Positions 1 through 7,370 of a stretch of DNA of 64,000 nucleotides are shown here, in pieces. The notes under the pieces are model-generated. The model saw only the letters and a program-made list of their open reading frames with translations. It was not told the origin of the DNA and searched no databases. The position numbers were made by a program, and so were the translations under genes. Source of the stretch: Chryseobacterium nepalense (lineage in GTDB: Bacteria > Bacteroidota > Bacteroidia > Flavobacteriales > Weeksellaceae). The first letter of the stretch is position 1, and the number at the start of each line of letters is the position of its first letter. The stretch covers positions 2,914,001 through 2,978,000 of the forward strand of contig NZ_CP096203.1 in the NCBI RefSeq assembly GCF_023195755.1, written 5' to 3'.

Positions 1-1016
1 TGATTTCTATTCCTTTGGGCTATTTCGGAGGAATTGGTGCCGGAAGCAGAAACGGAATTTTATTCAAAGGAAGTAATTTTTTAGATGTTTTGGCCAATAT
101 TCAGCATGTGGTAATGGATAAAACCGGAACGTTAACAGAAGGTGTTTTTAAAGTTCAGGAAATTCAATTTAATAATGATTTTAATAAAGATGAAATTTTA
201 AAGCTCATTAATGCGTTGGAAAGCAAAAGTTCACATCCTGTGGCAACTGCTATTCATGAATATGTGGGAGAAATAGACCATTCCATTCCGCTGGAAAATA
301 TTGAGGAAATTGCAGGGCGCGGCCTGAAAGCCAACATTAATGATAAAGAACTGTTGGTTGGAAACCTCAAACTGATGGATCAGTTCAATATTAAATACAA
401 TATCGATTCTGAAAATATAGTGTATACACTGATAGCGGTTGCTTACGATAAAAAATTTGTGGGTTATCTCACCATTGCCGATACCGTTAAACAAGATGCA
501 CAATCGGCTATCAACCGGTTAAAGGCATTAAACGTAAAAATAACGATGCTCAGCGGAGATAAAGTTTCTGTTGTAAAACATGTTGCCGCCCAATTGGGAA
601 TTCCGAACGCTTATGGCGATCTTCTTCCGGAAGATAAGGTTAATAAAGTAAAAGAGATAAAAGCAGGAAAGGAATCCGTTGCCTTTGTTGGTGATGGGGT
701 GAATGATGCGCCTGTTGTGGCACTCAGTGATGTTGGGATCGCTATGGGCGGACTGGGAAGTGATGCTACAATCGAAACAGCCGATGTTGTTATCCAGGAT
801 GATATGCCGGGTAAAATACCAATGGCGATCAACATCGGGAAACAGACCAGAAAAATTGTCTGGCAGAATATTACGTTGGCTTTTACTATTAAAGCAGCTG
901 TCCTTATTCTGGGTGCGGGAGGTCTGGCAACGATGTGGGAAGCGGTTTTTGCAGATGTAGGCGTTGCGTTACTGGCTATTCTGAATGCCGTGAGAATACA
1001 GCGAATGATCTTTTAG
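1..1016 (+). CDS. Zn2+/Cd2+-type P1B heavy-metal ATPase, C-terminal part (5' end outside window)
   Basis: The reading frame is open from base 3 to the stop at 1014-1016, so the gene enters from the left and only its last third is visible. The translation contains the phosphorylation motif DKTGTLTEG, the SSHP (HP-locus) motif of heavy-metal ATPases, and the hinge motif GDGVNDAPV. The last membrane helices carry FTIKAAVLIL and FADVGVALLAILNAVRI. The Lys and Asp placed there match the metal-site residues known for ZntA-type (P1B-2) pumps, so Zn/Cd/Pb export is more likely than Cu export. The CPC motif and any N-terminal metal-binding domain lie outside the window. It is an inner-membrane efflux pump and sits next to other metal-related genes. 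Confidence 0.92.
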   Translation, partial: ISIPLGYFGGIGAGSRNGILFKGSNFLDVLANIQHVVMDKTGTLTEGVFKVQEIQFNNDFNKDEILKLINALESKSSHPVATAIHEYVGEIDHSIPLENIEEIAGRGLKANINDKELLVGNLKLMDQFNIKYNIDSENIVYTLIAVAYDKKFVGYLTIADTVKQDAQSAINRLKALNVKITMLSGDKVSVVKHVAAQLGIPNAYGDLLPEDKVNKVKEIKAGKESVAFVGDGVNDAPVVALSDVGIAMGGLGSDATIETADVVIQDDMPGKIPMAINIGKQTRKIVWQNITLAFTIKAAVLILGAGGLATMWEAVFADVGVALLAILNAVRIQRMIF

Positions 1017-1170
1017 ATTAAAATATATTTGAATAGGTAAAACTATTATAGAGCCTTTTTTAATAACCCGAAAAGTTAAAGCATGGGTGCAAAAAGTTTT
1101 CTGGTAATTCCGGAAAGTTTTCCGCAAGGTGCAGCGGGTTGTCCGGAAATATCAATGATTTTCATCATAA

Positions 1171-1204
1171 TTGCCCTATAAGAAAACTTTCAGTAGTATA
1201 TTTG
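1171..1204 (+). promoter_or_regulatory. Candidate flavobacterial promoter for small Cys-motif gene
   Basis: A TATATTTG box lies at 1197-1204 and matches the Bacteroidota -7 consensus TAnnTTTG. A TTG lies at 1171-1173, 23 nt upstream, which is slightly long for the -33 spacing. This TTG could be mistaken for a start codon of the downstream frame. A start there would put the initiation codon inside the promoter. Confidence 0.45.
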
Positions 1205-1221
1205 TGGTAATAAAAAGAAAG

Positions 1222-1584
1222 TTGAGGTTTTTTATTTCCATATTAATCATATGTACTATTGCATTACGTCCGGTTCTGCCATTGATCAATTATGCGGTTA
1301 ACTATGAATATATCGTAAAGAATCTCTGCGAAAACAGAAGCATTCCTCAATCTACCTGTAAAGGGAAATGTTATGTTGCCAAAGAACTCGCAAAAACAGA
1401 AAAACAGTCAAATACCAATCAGACGGTAAAAATTTCAGGAATTGATGTTTTTATATCCCATGAAATTCTTTCTTTTTCGGATAACAGTCAGTTTGATGTT
1501 TTAAACAAAAAATCAGAATCGGATTACTTCAATTTCCGTACTTCAGAATATTTTTCCAGAATATTCCATCCACCATTAGCTTAA
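1222..1584 (+). CDS. Small membrane-anchored protein with C-x-GKCY motif, paralogue 1
   Basis: This is a roughly 120-aa protein with one N-terminal hydrophobic segment (about residues 2-16) and the conserved stretch RPVLPLINYAVNYEY. A Cys motif follows (CENRSIPQSTCKGKCY), and the C-terminus is IFHPPLA. The gene at 3605 encodes a paralogue with the same order of elements. Aligning the two puts the start at TTG 1222, because the paralogue's GTG falls exactly there. The frame stays open upstream to a TTG at 1171, but a promoter box ends at 1204. I do not recognise a characterised family. The three conserved Cys and the metal/redox neighbours suggest metal binding or thiol redox at the membrane, which is inference. 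About 200 bases before it (1017-1221) hold only the promoter and a possible 32-codon ORF at 1083-1181. Confidence 0.65.
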   Translation: MRFFISILIICTIALRPVLPLINYAVNYEYIVKNLCENRSIPQSTCKGKCYVAKELAKTEKQSNTNQTVKISGIDVFISHEILSFSDNSQFDVLNKKSESDYFNFRTSEYFSRIFHPPLA

Positions 1585-1682
1585 AATTATTTTCAGCTAA
1601 TCTTTAGTTGAATTGATACTAAAAATAAAGTATAGCTATCACTTGCTGAGTGCTTAGTTTATGCTGAGCCTGTCGAAGTACC

Positions 1683-1750
1683 CTTGCGAACCCGTAAACA
1701 TTAAGTTTACAAAAAACTTGCGAACTTAAAAACAGTAAGTTTATAAAAAA
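1683..1750 (+). repeat. 34-bp tandem direct repeat, two copies
   Basis: Two adjacent 34-bp units (1683-1716 and 1717-1750) both begin CTTGCGAAC and end in AAAAAA. They differ at 6 positions by my count. They lie in the 288-bp gap between the small Cys-motif gene and the YHS lipoprotein gene. The rest of this gap holds one GCTGAGC...GTCGAAG element (1663-1678) and AT-rich sequence with no further gene that I can support. Confidence 0.7.
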
Positions 1751-1872
1751 ATCTTTGTGATCTTTGCGTTAGAAGACATTATGATTAATTAAGGATAAGC
1801 AAGGAATTCATTAGTAAGTCTAGTTTAAAAATCGATCCATTCAAATCATTATTACTTTCAATTTAAATAAAA

Positions 1873-2148
1873 ATGAAATCAAAAGTTATTTTAACAGCAT
1901 TATTGTCTGTTTCATTAATGGCATGTGCCCAGGAAACGCCTAAAGTAAAACATAAAAAGGCAAAAACAGCAGTAAAATCCGATGCAAAACCGGTGAAATT
2001 TGCCAATGCAGTAGACCCGATCTGTAATATGCCGACTGATACCGACATGAAAGACACCGCTGTTTATAAAAATAAAACGTACGGTTTTTGCAGTGCTTAT
2101 TGCAAAGACGAATTCAAAAAGAATCCTGAGAAATATGTCCAAAAATAA
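1873..2148 (+). CDS. YHS-domain lipoprotein (heavy-metal-binding type)
   Basis: The protein is 91 aa with a lipoprotein signal peptide (lipobox LMAC, Cys at about residue 18). A Lys-rich linker follows, then a C-terminal YHS domain containing DPICNMP and FCSAYCKDEF. YHS domains are short Cys-containing modules found in metal-transporting ATPases and metal chaperones. Here the domain stands alone on a lipid anchor, so it probably faces the periplasm. The stop codon overlaps the start of the Sco-like gene by 14 nt, which implies co-expression. A periplasmic metal-binding role, probably copper given the Sco neighbour, is inferred. Confidence 0.85.
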   Translation: MKSKVILTALLSVSLMACAQETPKVKHKKAKTAVKSDAKPVKFANAVDPICNMPTDTDMKDTAVYKNKTYGFCSAYCKDEFKKNPEKYVQK

Positions 2149-2815
2149 AAAGACCAATAACTCCAAAAGCAAAGTAATTGTTCCGATTGCGGTTATTGCT
2201 TTACTTTTCCTCGCGATCGGTGTCGGAATGGGCTATTTCAAAAAAAATCTGTATACGGTAATGAAGGTTCCCGACTTTGAGCTCACCGACCAGAACAATA
2301 AGAAAATCACCAATAAAGATATGCTTGGAAAAGTATATCTGGTTGAATTTTTCTTCAGCAAATGTCCCACAATTTGTCCGGTCATGAATACCAATATGAG
2401 AGCCATTGAAGATGAGATCAACAATCCTAATTTCGGAATCATTTCCATAAGCATTGATCCTGAAAACGACACACCGCAAGCTCTGAAAGAACATGCCGAA
2501 AGAATCGGAGTAAAATCTCCAAACTGGCATTTTCTTACAGGAAACAGGGATTATATAGGTAAGCTTGCTGATCAGTTCAATATTTATGTGGGAGATAAAG
2601 AAGATGAAAGCGAAAGCCTGAACCACAGCGGAATGATTGCCCTGGTCGATAAAGAAGGAAATGTCCGGTGCCGGTACAATAAAGAAAATATGCCGATCCT
2701 CTATTATTCAGGGTTGAATTATCAAGATCCGGAAGGAAAAGTGCCAAAGCTGAATGGGAAATACCATCCTGACCGCGAAATTTTAATGGAAGATATTAAA
2801 AAATTGTTGAAATAG
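2135..2815 (+). CDS. SCO1/SenC family copper chaperone / thiol protein
   Basis: The protein is 226 aa from ATG 2135, chosen because the residues before it belong to the overlapping YHS gene. One N-terminal transmembrane helix (about residues 14-35) anchors a periplasmic thioredoxin-fold domain. The Sco signature is complete: CPTIC (Cys77, Cys81) and a conserved His at about 164 in [11 protein letters not shown]. In this family the CxxxC pair and the His bind copper or reduce the Cu-A site of cytochrome oxidase subunit II. The 14-nt overlap with the YHS lipoprotein suggests a two-gene metal unit. Confidence 0.93.
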   Translation: MSKNKKTNNSKSKVIVPIAVIALLFLAIGVGMGYFKKNLYTVMKVPDFELTDQNNKKITNKDMLGKVYLVEFFFSKCPTICPVMNTNMRAIEDEINNPNFGIISISIDPENDTPQALKEHAERIGVKSPNWHFLTGNRDYIGKLADQFNIYVGDKEDESESLNHSGMIALVDKEGNVRCRYNKENMPILYYSGLNYQDPEGKVPKLNGKYHPDREILMEDIKKLLK

Positions 2816-2825
2816 AGGTTTGGAA

Positions 2826-2882
2826 GATGGAAGTTAGAGGCTGGAAGTTTTATGTAGTATGTAAAGACTTCGAGCTTCCATC
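2826..2882 (+). repeat. Imperfect intergenic inverted repeat
   Basis: GATGGAAG (2826-2833) faces CTTCCATC (2875-2882), with a second GGAAGT copy inside, between the Sco-like and superoxide dismutase genes. The frame of the dismutase stays open through this repeat, so a naive start at 2827 would add a spurious 33-residue extension. Confidence 0.45.
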
Positions 2883-2925
2883 ACCCGTCTTTCCGCCAAA
2901 TGATAAACCACCTAAAATAAAAAGT

Positions 2926-3600
2926 ATGAAAATTATGAAAATTGCTGCTTTAAGTGCAGTATTTGCGGCGCAGTTTGCGATGGCTCAGTTTAAACAGACT
3001 CCACTTCCGTACGCCTACAATGCCTTGGAAGGAAACATCGATGCGCAGACCATGGAAATCCATTATTCCAAACATGCTGCAGCGTATGTAGCAAATTTGA
3101 ATAAGGCAATTGCAGGAACGCCTCAGGAAAAACAAACCTTATTCGAGATCATGTCCAATGCTTCAAAATTACCGGCTGCCGTAAGAAATAATGCCGGCGG
3201 ACACTATAACCACGAGCTGTTCTGGACCGTTTTAACCCCTGAAAAAAATACACAGCCTTCAGCTAAACTGGCAAAAGCAATCAATGAAACATTTGGAAGC
3301 ATGGATGCTTTTAAAGCAAAGATGGCAAAAGCGGGGGCAGACCGTTTCGGATCGGGATGGGCATGGCTTTCAGTGGACAAAAACGGAAAACTGTTCGTTT
3401 CATCTACCCCTAATCAGGATAACCCTTTAATGGATGTGGTAGAAGAAAAAGGAACCCCTATTTTCGGAATTGATGTATGGGAACATGCATATTATTTAAA
3501 ATATCAGAACAAAAGAGCAGATTATTTGACTGCGATCTGGAATGTAACGAACTGGAAAGAAATCAGCAGAAGATACGAAGAAGCGATCAGCAAAAAATAA
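2926..3600 (+). CDS. sodA: Exported superoxide dismutase, Fe/Mn family (Mn-type signature)
   Basis: The protein is 224 aa from ATG 2926 (ATG 2935 is an alternative), with a signal peptide ending near AMA-Q21. It converts superoxide to O2 and H2O2, here outside the cytoplasm. Metal ligands are identifiable by motif: His46 (IHYSKH), His96 ([10 protein letters not shown]), Asp183 and His187 (DVWEHAYYL). The second-sphere residues Gly92 and Gln164 (STPNQDNPL) follow the Mn-type pattern, so manganese is more likely than iron. The upstream in-frame sequence is an intergenic repeat and not part of the protein. It lies 4 nt before the next gene and is surrounded by metal-handling genes. Confidence 0.93.
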   Translation: MKIMKIAALSAVFAAQFAMAQFKQTPLPYAYNALEGNIDAQTMEIHYSKHAAAYVANLNKAIAGTPQEKQTLFEIMSNASKLPAAVRNNAGGHYNHELFWTVLTPEKNTQPSAKLAKAINETFGSMDAFKAKMAKAGADRFGSGWAWLSVDKNGKLFVSSTPNQDNPLMDVVEEKGTPIFGIDVWEHAYYLKYQNKRADYLTAIWNVTNWKEISRRYEEAISKK

Positions 3601-3604
3601 TTCA

Positions 3605-3973
3605 GTGAACTTAATTTGCAGCATATTTCTCACACTATTTGTGGTATTCAGACCTCTGGTGCCATTGGTGGAATATGCTGTAAATTATAATTATATCTCC
3701 GAAGTTTTGTGTGTCAACAAAAGCAATCCGGAGCTTCACTGTAACGGAAAATGTTACGTAAGCAAACAAATTGCAAAAACCAATGACACCGATTCTTCTC
3801 CTTTAAACAAAACAAAAAATTCAGGACAGAAATTGTTGGACATCTACGTCCTTCCTGATATTACGGAAATTAACACATCAGAAGACGCATTCTTTTCAAA
3901 TTCCAGTTTTCTCTATGAGACGGCGTACTCTTTTCTGTTCTTAAAACCTATTTTCCGGCCACCGGTTTTTTAG
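3605..3973 (+). CDS. Small membrane-anchored protein with C-x-GKCY motif, paralogue 2
   Basis: The protein is 122 aa and starts at GTG 3605, 4 nt after the dismutase stop, so it is probably co-transcribed with it. It parallels the 1222 gene: hydrophobic N-terminus, RPLVPLVEYAVNYNY, then CVNKSNPELHCNGKCY, a Ser/Thr/Asn-rich middle and a C-terminal IFRPPVF. Three Cys and the GKCY element are conserved between the two. No known function is recognised. Two divergent copies flanking a Sco/SOD unit suggest two related small Cys proteins serving different partner modules, which is inference. Confidence 0.75.
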   Translation: MNLICSIFLTLFVVFRPLVPLVEYAVNYNYISEVLCVNKSNPELHCNGKCYVSKQIAKTNDTDSSPLNKTKNSGQKLLDIYVLPDITEINTSEDAFFSNSSFLYETAYSFLFLKPIFRPPVF

Positions 3974-4047
3974 TGTATCATTTTATCTTTTTGGGCGATC
4001 CCCTTTCCCTGGCTTTTCCGGCTGCACGGGTCGGGCTGTCCGCTACT

Positions 4048-4122
4048 ATCTTTTTTTAGATTCTGCCTTTCGTCAGAATCCAAAAAAAGGATAACCGCTT
4101 CCATCCCTATCGCGATGGGGCA
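4048..4122 (+). repeat. Hairpin-forming intergenic element
   Basis: A long stem is formed by CTTTTTTT-A-GATTCTG and CAGAATC-C-AAAAAAAG (about 4050-4089) with one mismatch. It is followed by the smaller inverted repeat CCCTATCGCGATGGGG (about 4107-4122). GC-rich sequence on the left (3990-4045) contrasts with the surrounding DNA. The whole 180-bp gap between the Cys-motif gene and the MbnP-like gene is this element. It resembles interspersed repeats I associate with flavobacterial genomes, but copy number was not checked. The hairpin may also act as a terminator. Confidence 0.5.
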
Positions 4123-4153
4123 TATCAACCTATTTATCACTAAAAAATCAACA

Positions 4154-4981
4154 ATGAAAATCTATAAATTTTTATCATTATTCTTTATTACCTTCACTTT
4201 GTTTACCCTATCATCATGTAGCAGCAATGACGATGATGAGGTAATGGATTCCACTCCGGGAAATCTTCAGCTAAAATTCGAAAACGGATTCAATAATCTT
4301 GGAGATGTAGTTTTGAATCAAACCACCCAAACTTCCGTTAACGGACAAAAGCATCAGTTTTCCACCCTGAAATATATAATCAGCAACATTACTTTAATTG
4401 ATGAAAAGGGAAGTGAGTTCAAATATCATTACAACGATCCCGACAACGGAGCATTTATCGTAGATCAGGCAGAAGCCGTTGCCGGAATCAATTACATCAA
4501 CCTGAAAGAAATTCCTAAAAATAATTACAAAAAAGTAAGAATCGGTTTAGGAATCAGCCAGTCGGCTTATCTTTTGGGACAGAACGGACAGGGAATTTTC
4601 TGGCAGAAAGCAAAAACTGCGGGAATGGCCTGGTCCTGGGCTGCAGGATACATTTTCACAAAACTGGAAGGCAGATACGGAACATCTTCGGCAACAACAG
4701 AATTTATGAACCATTGCGGAAATATGGGGGATACTTCTGCCAACAATACGCCAGATCTTTACCGTGAAATTATCCTTGATTTTCCTACAACAGCAAGAGT
4801 GTCTGAAGAAATTACTCCTTCCGTTCATATTCTGGCGGATCTTAATCAATATCTGAGTGGGCAAACCGCTTTAACATTGGATAGTTCCAACGATATGGCA
4901 ATGGGATCGAACCAGCATCTGGTGAAGGTGACGAACAATATTTCAAAAATGTTTAAAGTAGATCATGTTCACAATGATTAG
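4154..4981 (+). CDS. MbnP-like lipoprotein
   Basis: The protein is 275 aa from ATG 4154. An upstream in-frame ATG at 4115 lies in an intergenic hairpin element and was not used. The lipobox is LSSC (Cys about 22), followed by an acidic linker. The body resembles the MbnP family: STLKYIISNI near the start, a Trp-rich FWQKAKTAGMAWSWAAGY segment, and a His-rich C-terminus ending DHVHND. MbnP proteins are partners of diheme MbnH enzymes; in the studied case MbnH oxidises a Trp of MbnP to kynurenine and MbnP then binds copper. The next gene encodes such a diheme protein and overlaps this one, which supports the pairing. No methanobactin precursor is visible nearby. Confidence 0.75.
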   Translation: MKIYKFLSLFFITFTLFTLSSCSSNDDDEVMDSTPGNLQLKFENGFNNLGDVVLNQTTQTSVNGQKHQFSTLKYIISNITLIDEKGSEFKYHYNDPDNGAFIVDQAEAVAGINYINLKEIPKNNYKKVRIGLGISQSAYLLGQNGQGIFWQKAKTAGMAWSWAAGYIFTKLEGRYGTSSATTEFMNHCGNMGDTSANNTPDLYREIILDFPTTARVSEEITPSVHILADLNQYLSGQTALTLDSSNDMAMGSNQHLVKVTNNISKMFKVDHVHND

Positions 4982-6050
4982 TTTTTTAAGACCCTCCAAA
5001 AGAGGTCGTTCCGGCTCTCTTTTGATTTTACTGTTTTTTACAGCTTTTGTGTTGATATCATGCACGGGCAATGAGGTTATTGAGCCTTTGCCTAAAGATG
5101 AAGCTTATCGTCTCGACAAATCATCCGGTTTTCCTGAAATGACTTTCGATAGCACAGGAAACCCAATCACAGTAAATGGAGTTGCATTAGGAAAAAAGCT
5201 TTTTTATGAAGGAAAATTATCCAGAAACAATACCATCTCATGTGGATTCTGCCATATTCAGGAAAATGCTTTTACCCATCACGGCCACAATATAAGCCAC
5301 GGAATTGATGATCGGTTGGGAATGCGCAATGCCCCGCCAATCCAAAATATGGCTTTTTTGAAAAATTATACCTGGGACGGAGTGAGCCATAATCTTGATG
5401 AAAGATCTTTGGTTCCGATCACCACTGATTTTGAGATGGACAGTTCTCTTCCTGAAGCAGTAGCAAAGCTAAATGCTGATGCGAATTACAAAAAAATGTT
5501 TAAGGCAGCATTCGGGGATGAAAATATTACCGGTGAAAAAATTCTCAAAGCCATTTCCCAATTTATGGCAACCATGATTTCTGCCGATTCAAAGTACGAC
5601 CGGATGAAAAAAGGAAACGCCGTTTTCACTGCTGATGAAAATCAGGGGATGGCTTTGTTTCAGAATAAATGTGCGGCTTGTCATTCAGGAGATCTGTTTA
5701 CTGATGAAAGCTATCGGAATACGGGGATGTATTACAATTCGCAATTTAATGACAGAGGAAGATATCGTGTAACCCTGGATTGGAATGACAATATGAAATT
5801 TCGTGTTCCGAGCTTAAGAAATGTAGAATACACCGCGCCGTATATGCATGACGGACGATTTTACAGCTTAGATGCAGTGATGAATTTCTATTCTGAAAAC
5901 GTAGAAAATCAACCCAACCTGGATCCGTTGCTGAAACAAAACGGGCACATCGGAATTCCGATGACGTCTTTGGAGAAACAGAACATTATTACTTTTCTAA
6001 AAACTTTAAGTGATAAAAATTTTATAACCAACCCCAAATTTGCAGAATAA
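4965..6050 (+). CDS. Diheme cytochrome c peroxidase / MauG-MbnH-like lipoprotein
   Basis: The protein is 361 aa with a lipoprotein-type signal (LISC at about residue 33). Two c-type heme sites are present: CGFCH at about residue 92 and CAACH at about residue 236, as expected for the CcpA/MauG/MbnH superfamily. The C-terminal half has the typical APYMHDGRF stretch after heme 2. The start overlaps the MbnP-like gene by 17 nt (ATG 4965) or 8 nt (ATG 4974); both keep the signal peptide. Overlap with an MbnP-like partner favours an MbnH-like oxidase acting on that protein. A plain H2O2-reducing peroxidase remains possible. Heme maturation genes are not in this window. Confidence 0.9.
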   Translation: MFTMISFLRPSKRGRSGSLLILLFFTAFVLISCTGNEVIEPLPKDEAYRLDKSSGFPEMTFDSTGNPITVNGVALGKKLFYEGKLSRNNTISCGFCHIQENAFTHHGHNISHGIDDRLGMRNAPPIQNMAFLKNYTWDGVSHNLDERSLVPITTDFEMDSSLPEAVAKLNADANYKKMFKAAFGDENITGEKILKAISQFMATMISADSKYDRMKKGNAVFTADENQGMALFQNKCAACHSGDLFTDESYRNTGMYYNSQFNDRGRYRVTLDWNDNMKFRVPSLRNVEYTAPYMHDGRFYSLDAVMNFYSENVENQPNLDPLLKQNGHIGIPMTSLEKQNIITFLKTLSDKNFITNPKFAE

Positions 6051-6057
6051 TAAAATC

Positions 6058-6999
6058 ATGAAGGAGATATTTTTAACATTGGGTTTAACCGCAGGCTTTT
6101 TTAGCCAGGCAAAAGAAATCCATGATAGTGTATTGATTCTTAAAGAGCTCAGCCCAATTTTTTTTAATGATTGTGATGCGTGTGGCTGTGCCGCAGGAAA
6201 TGGATCTTCCGGCTTTGAATCTTTACTGAATCCTCAGTTCATCGGGGTTAAATATTTTGCACAGCATTACAGAGCGAAAGAAAATTTATTCGTCAATGAT
6301 CTTACGCAGGATCAGTATTTCAATACGCTTCAGCTTTGGGGGAAAATTCCGGTTGCTAAAAACATAAGTGTGTATGCAAGTATTCCTTTTCAGTTTCATA
6401 ACAAAAAAACGTTACAGGGAGATATCAGAATTGATGGAATAGGAGATGCAAATGTGATGGGAATTTATCAGCTACTCAATTCCAAAGATTCTTCCCACCA
6501 GCTAAACGGAGGTTTGGGTTTGAAAATTCCAATTGGAAGATTTGATGAAAAAGGAATTACAGGCGTAAATCCGAGTTTTCAACTGGGAACGGGAAGCTGG
6601 GATTATCAAATGGTTCTGAATTATAAATTTCAGAAAGATAAACTGGCGGTGCTGCTGAACACAGATTATACTTTGAAAACTGAAAATAATAAACATTACC
6701 GTTTCGGAAACCAATGGAATTATGCGGCGGCAGGATTTTACAGGCTCTGGAAAAATGAAAACAGTATTCTTTCCGGAAAATTCGGAATGCAGGGTGAAGT
6801 TTACGACTGGAATAGGCAATTTGGAGAAATAATGCCCAAAACCGCGGGAAGTGCTTTGTACGGAAAGCTTGGTTTTGAAGCTTCATATAAAAAATTCAGT
6901 TTGGGCAGTGAAGTGATGCTTCCTGCTTACACCAATCTTGCCGGAGGCGACATTGAAGCAAAATCAAGGTTCAGTATCTTTCTGAATGTTGGGATTTAA
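6058..6999 (+). CDS. Outer-membrane beta-barrel protein with N-terminal CDACGC motif
   Basis: The protein is 313 aa from ATG 6058; the frame is open to a TTG at 6040, which would overlap the preceding stop. A signal peptide ends near SQA. The mature N-terminus has a short Cys cluster, CDACGCAAGNGSSG, which could bind metal or form disulfides. The rest alternates polar and hydrophobic strands with Gly/Tyr/Phe turns typical of a barrel, and ends in hydrophobic-aromatic residues (FSIFLNVGI). It is 7 nt downstream of the diheme gene and is presumably the outer-membrane part of the MbnP/MbnH-like module. Substrate unknown. It is the last gene of the + strand unit. Confidence 0.7.
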   Translation: MKEIFLTLGLTAGFFSQAKEIHDSVLILKELSPIFFNDCDACGCAAGNGSSGFESLLNPQFIGVKYFAQHYRAKENLFVNDLTQDQYFNTLQLWGKIPVAKNISVYASIPFQFHNKKTLQGDIRIDGIGDANVMGIYQLLNSKDSSHQLNGGLGLKIPIGRFDEKGITGVNPSFQLGTGSWDYQMVLNYKFQKDKLAVLLNTDYTLKTENNKHYRFGNQWNYAAAGFYRLWKNENSILSGKFGMQGEVYDWNRQFGEIMPKTAGSALYGKLGFEASYKKFSLGSEVMLPAYTNLAGGDIEAKSRFSIFLNVGI

Positions 7000-7013
7000 A
7001 TGTAGTATCTAAT

Positions 7014-7048
7014 ATAACCTTTACTTTAATGGTGGAGGTTATTTTTTT
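7014..7048 (+). terminator. Rho-independent terminator after the metal/redox cluster
   Basis: ATAACCT (7014-7020) pairs with AGGTTAT (7036-7042), followed directly by a run of T. It closes the + strand unit that ends with the barrel gene. Confidence 0.75.
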
Positions 7049-7088
7049 ACGCTGCCATTTGATTAAAATAGATTCGTCGTATAAAAGA

Positions 7089-7118
7089 AAAAGAGATTCA
7101 AAAAATTGAATCTCTTTT
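7089..7118 (-). terminator. Terminator of the rpsT-tRNA-Glu unit
   Basis: A perfect 13-bp stem is formed by AAAAGAGATTCAA and TTGAATCTCTTTT with an AAAA loop. On the - strand it lies 3 nt beyond the last tRNA-Glu and ends in U residues. Confidence 0.8.
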
Positions 7119-7121
7119 AAG

Positions 7122-7193
7122 TAGCCCGTAGGGGAATCGAACCCCTCTTACCAGAATGAAAATCTGAGGTCCTAACCGATAGACGAACGGGCC
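7122..7193 (-). tRNA. tRNA-Glu (anticodon UUC), copy 2
   Basis: This 72-nt sequence folds into a cloverleaf. The acceptor stem is GGCCCGT/ACGGGCT, the T arm contains GGTTCGATTCC, and the anticodon loop TTTTCAT reads anticodon TTC. The CCA end is not encoded (the discriminator A is followed by C only). It is identical in all 72 positions to the copy at 7288-7359 and lies 94 nt downstream of it. Confidence 0.96.
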
Positions 7194-7287
7194 AGCTATC
7201 TTCTACTATTGCTAGTATGTTAGTTTTTTTGTTTTTATAAGTATCAACTCTTATTAATTACCAGGTTAGAATAGTAATTAAATTTTG

Positions 7288-7359
7288 TAGCCCGTAGGGG
7301 AATCGAACCCCTCTTACCAGAATGAAAATCTGAGGTCCTAACCGATAGACGAACGGGCC
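7288..7359 (-). tRNA. tRNA-Glu (anticodon UUC), copy 1
   Basis: This is the same cloverleaf as the 7122-7193 gene, identical in sequence. Its 5' end is only 11 nt after the rpsT stop codon on the same strand, with no room for a promoter. It is therefore almost certainly co-transcribed with rpsT and released by processing. Confidence 0.96.
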
Positions 7360-7370
7360 AACTATACTTA

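Noticed and set aside
231-503. 90-codon - strand ORF inside the P-type ATPase gene.
   Set aside because: It is an antisense shadow of a well-conserved coding region.
1-1016. Copper-exporting CopA-type ATPase.
   Set aside because: The last helices have the Lys and FADVG...N pattern of Zn/Cd pumps rather than copper-site residues. The decisive CPC context and N-terminal domain are out of view.
2827-2925. ATG 2827 as the superoxide dismutase start.
   Set aside because: The extension lies in an inverted repeat and would place the signal peptide internally.
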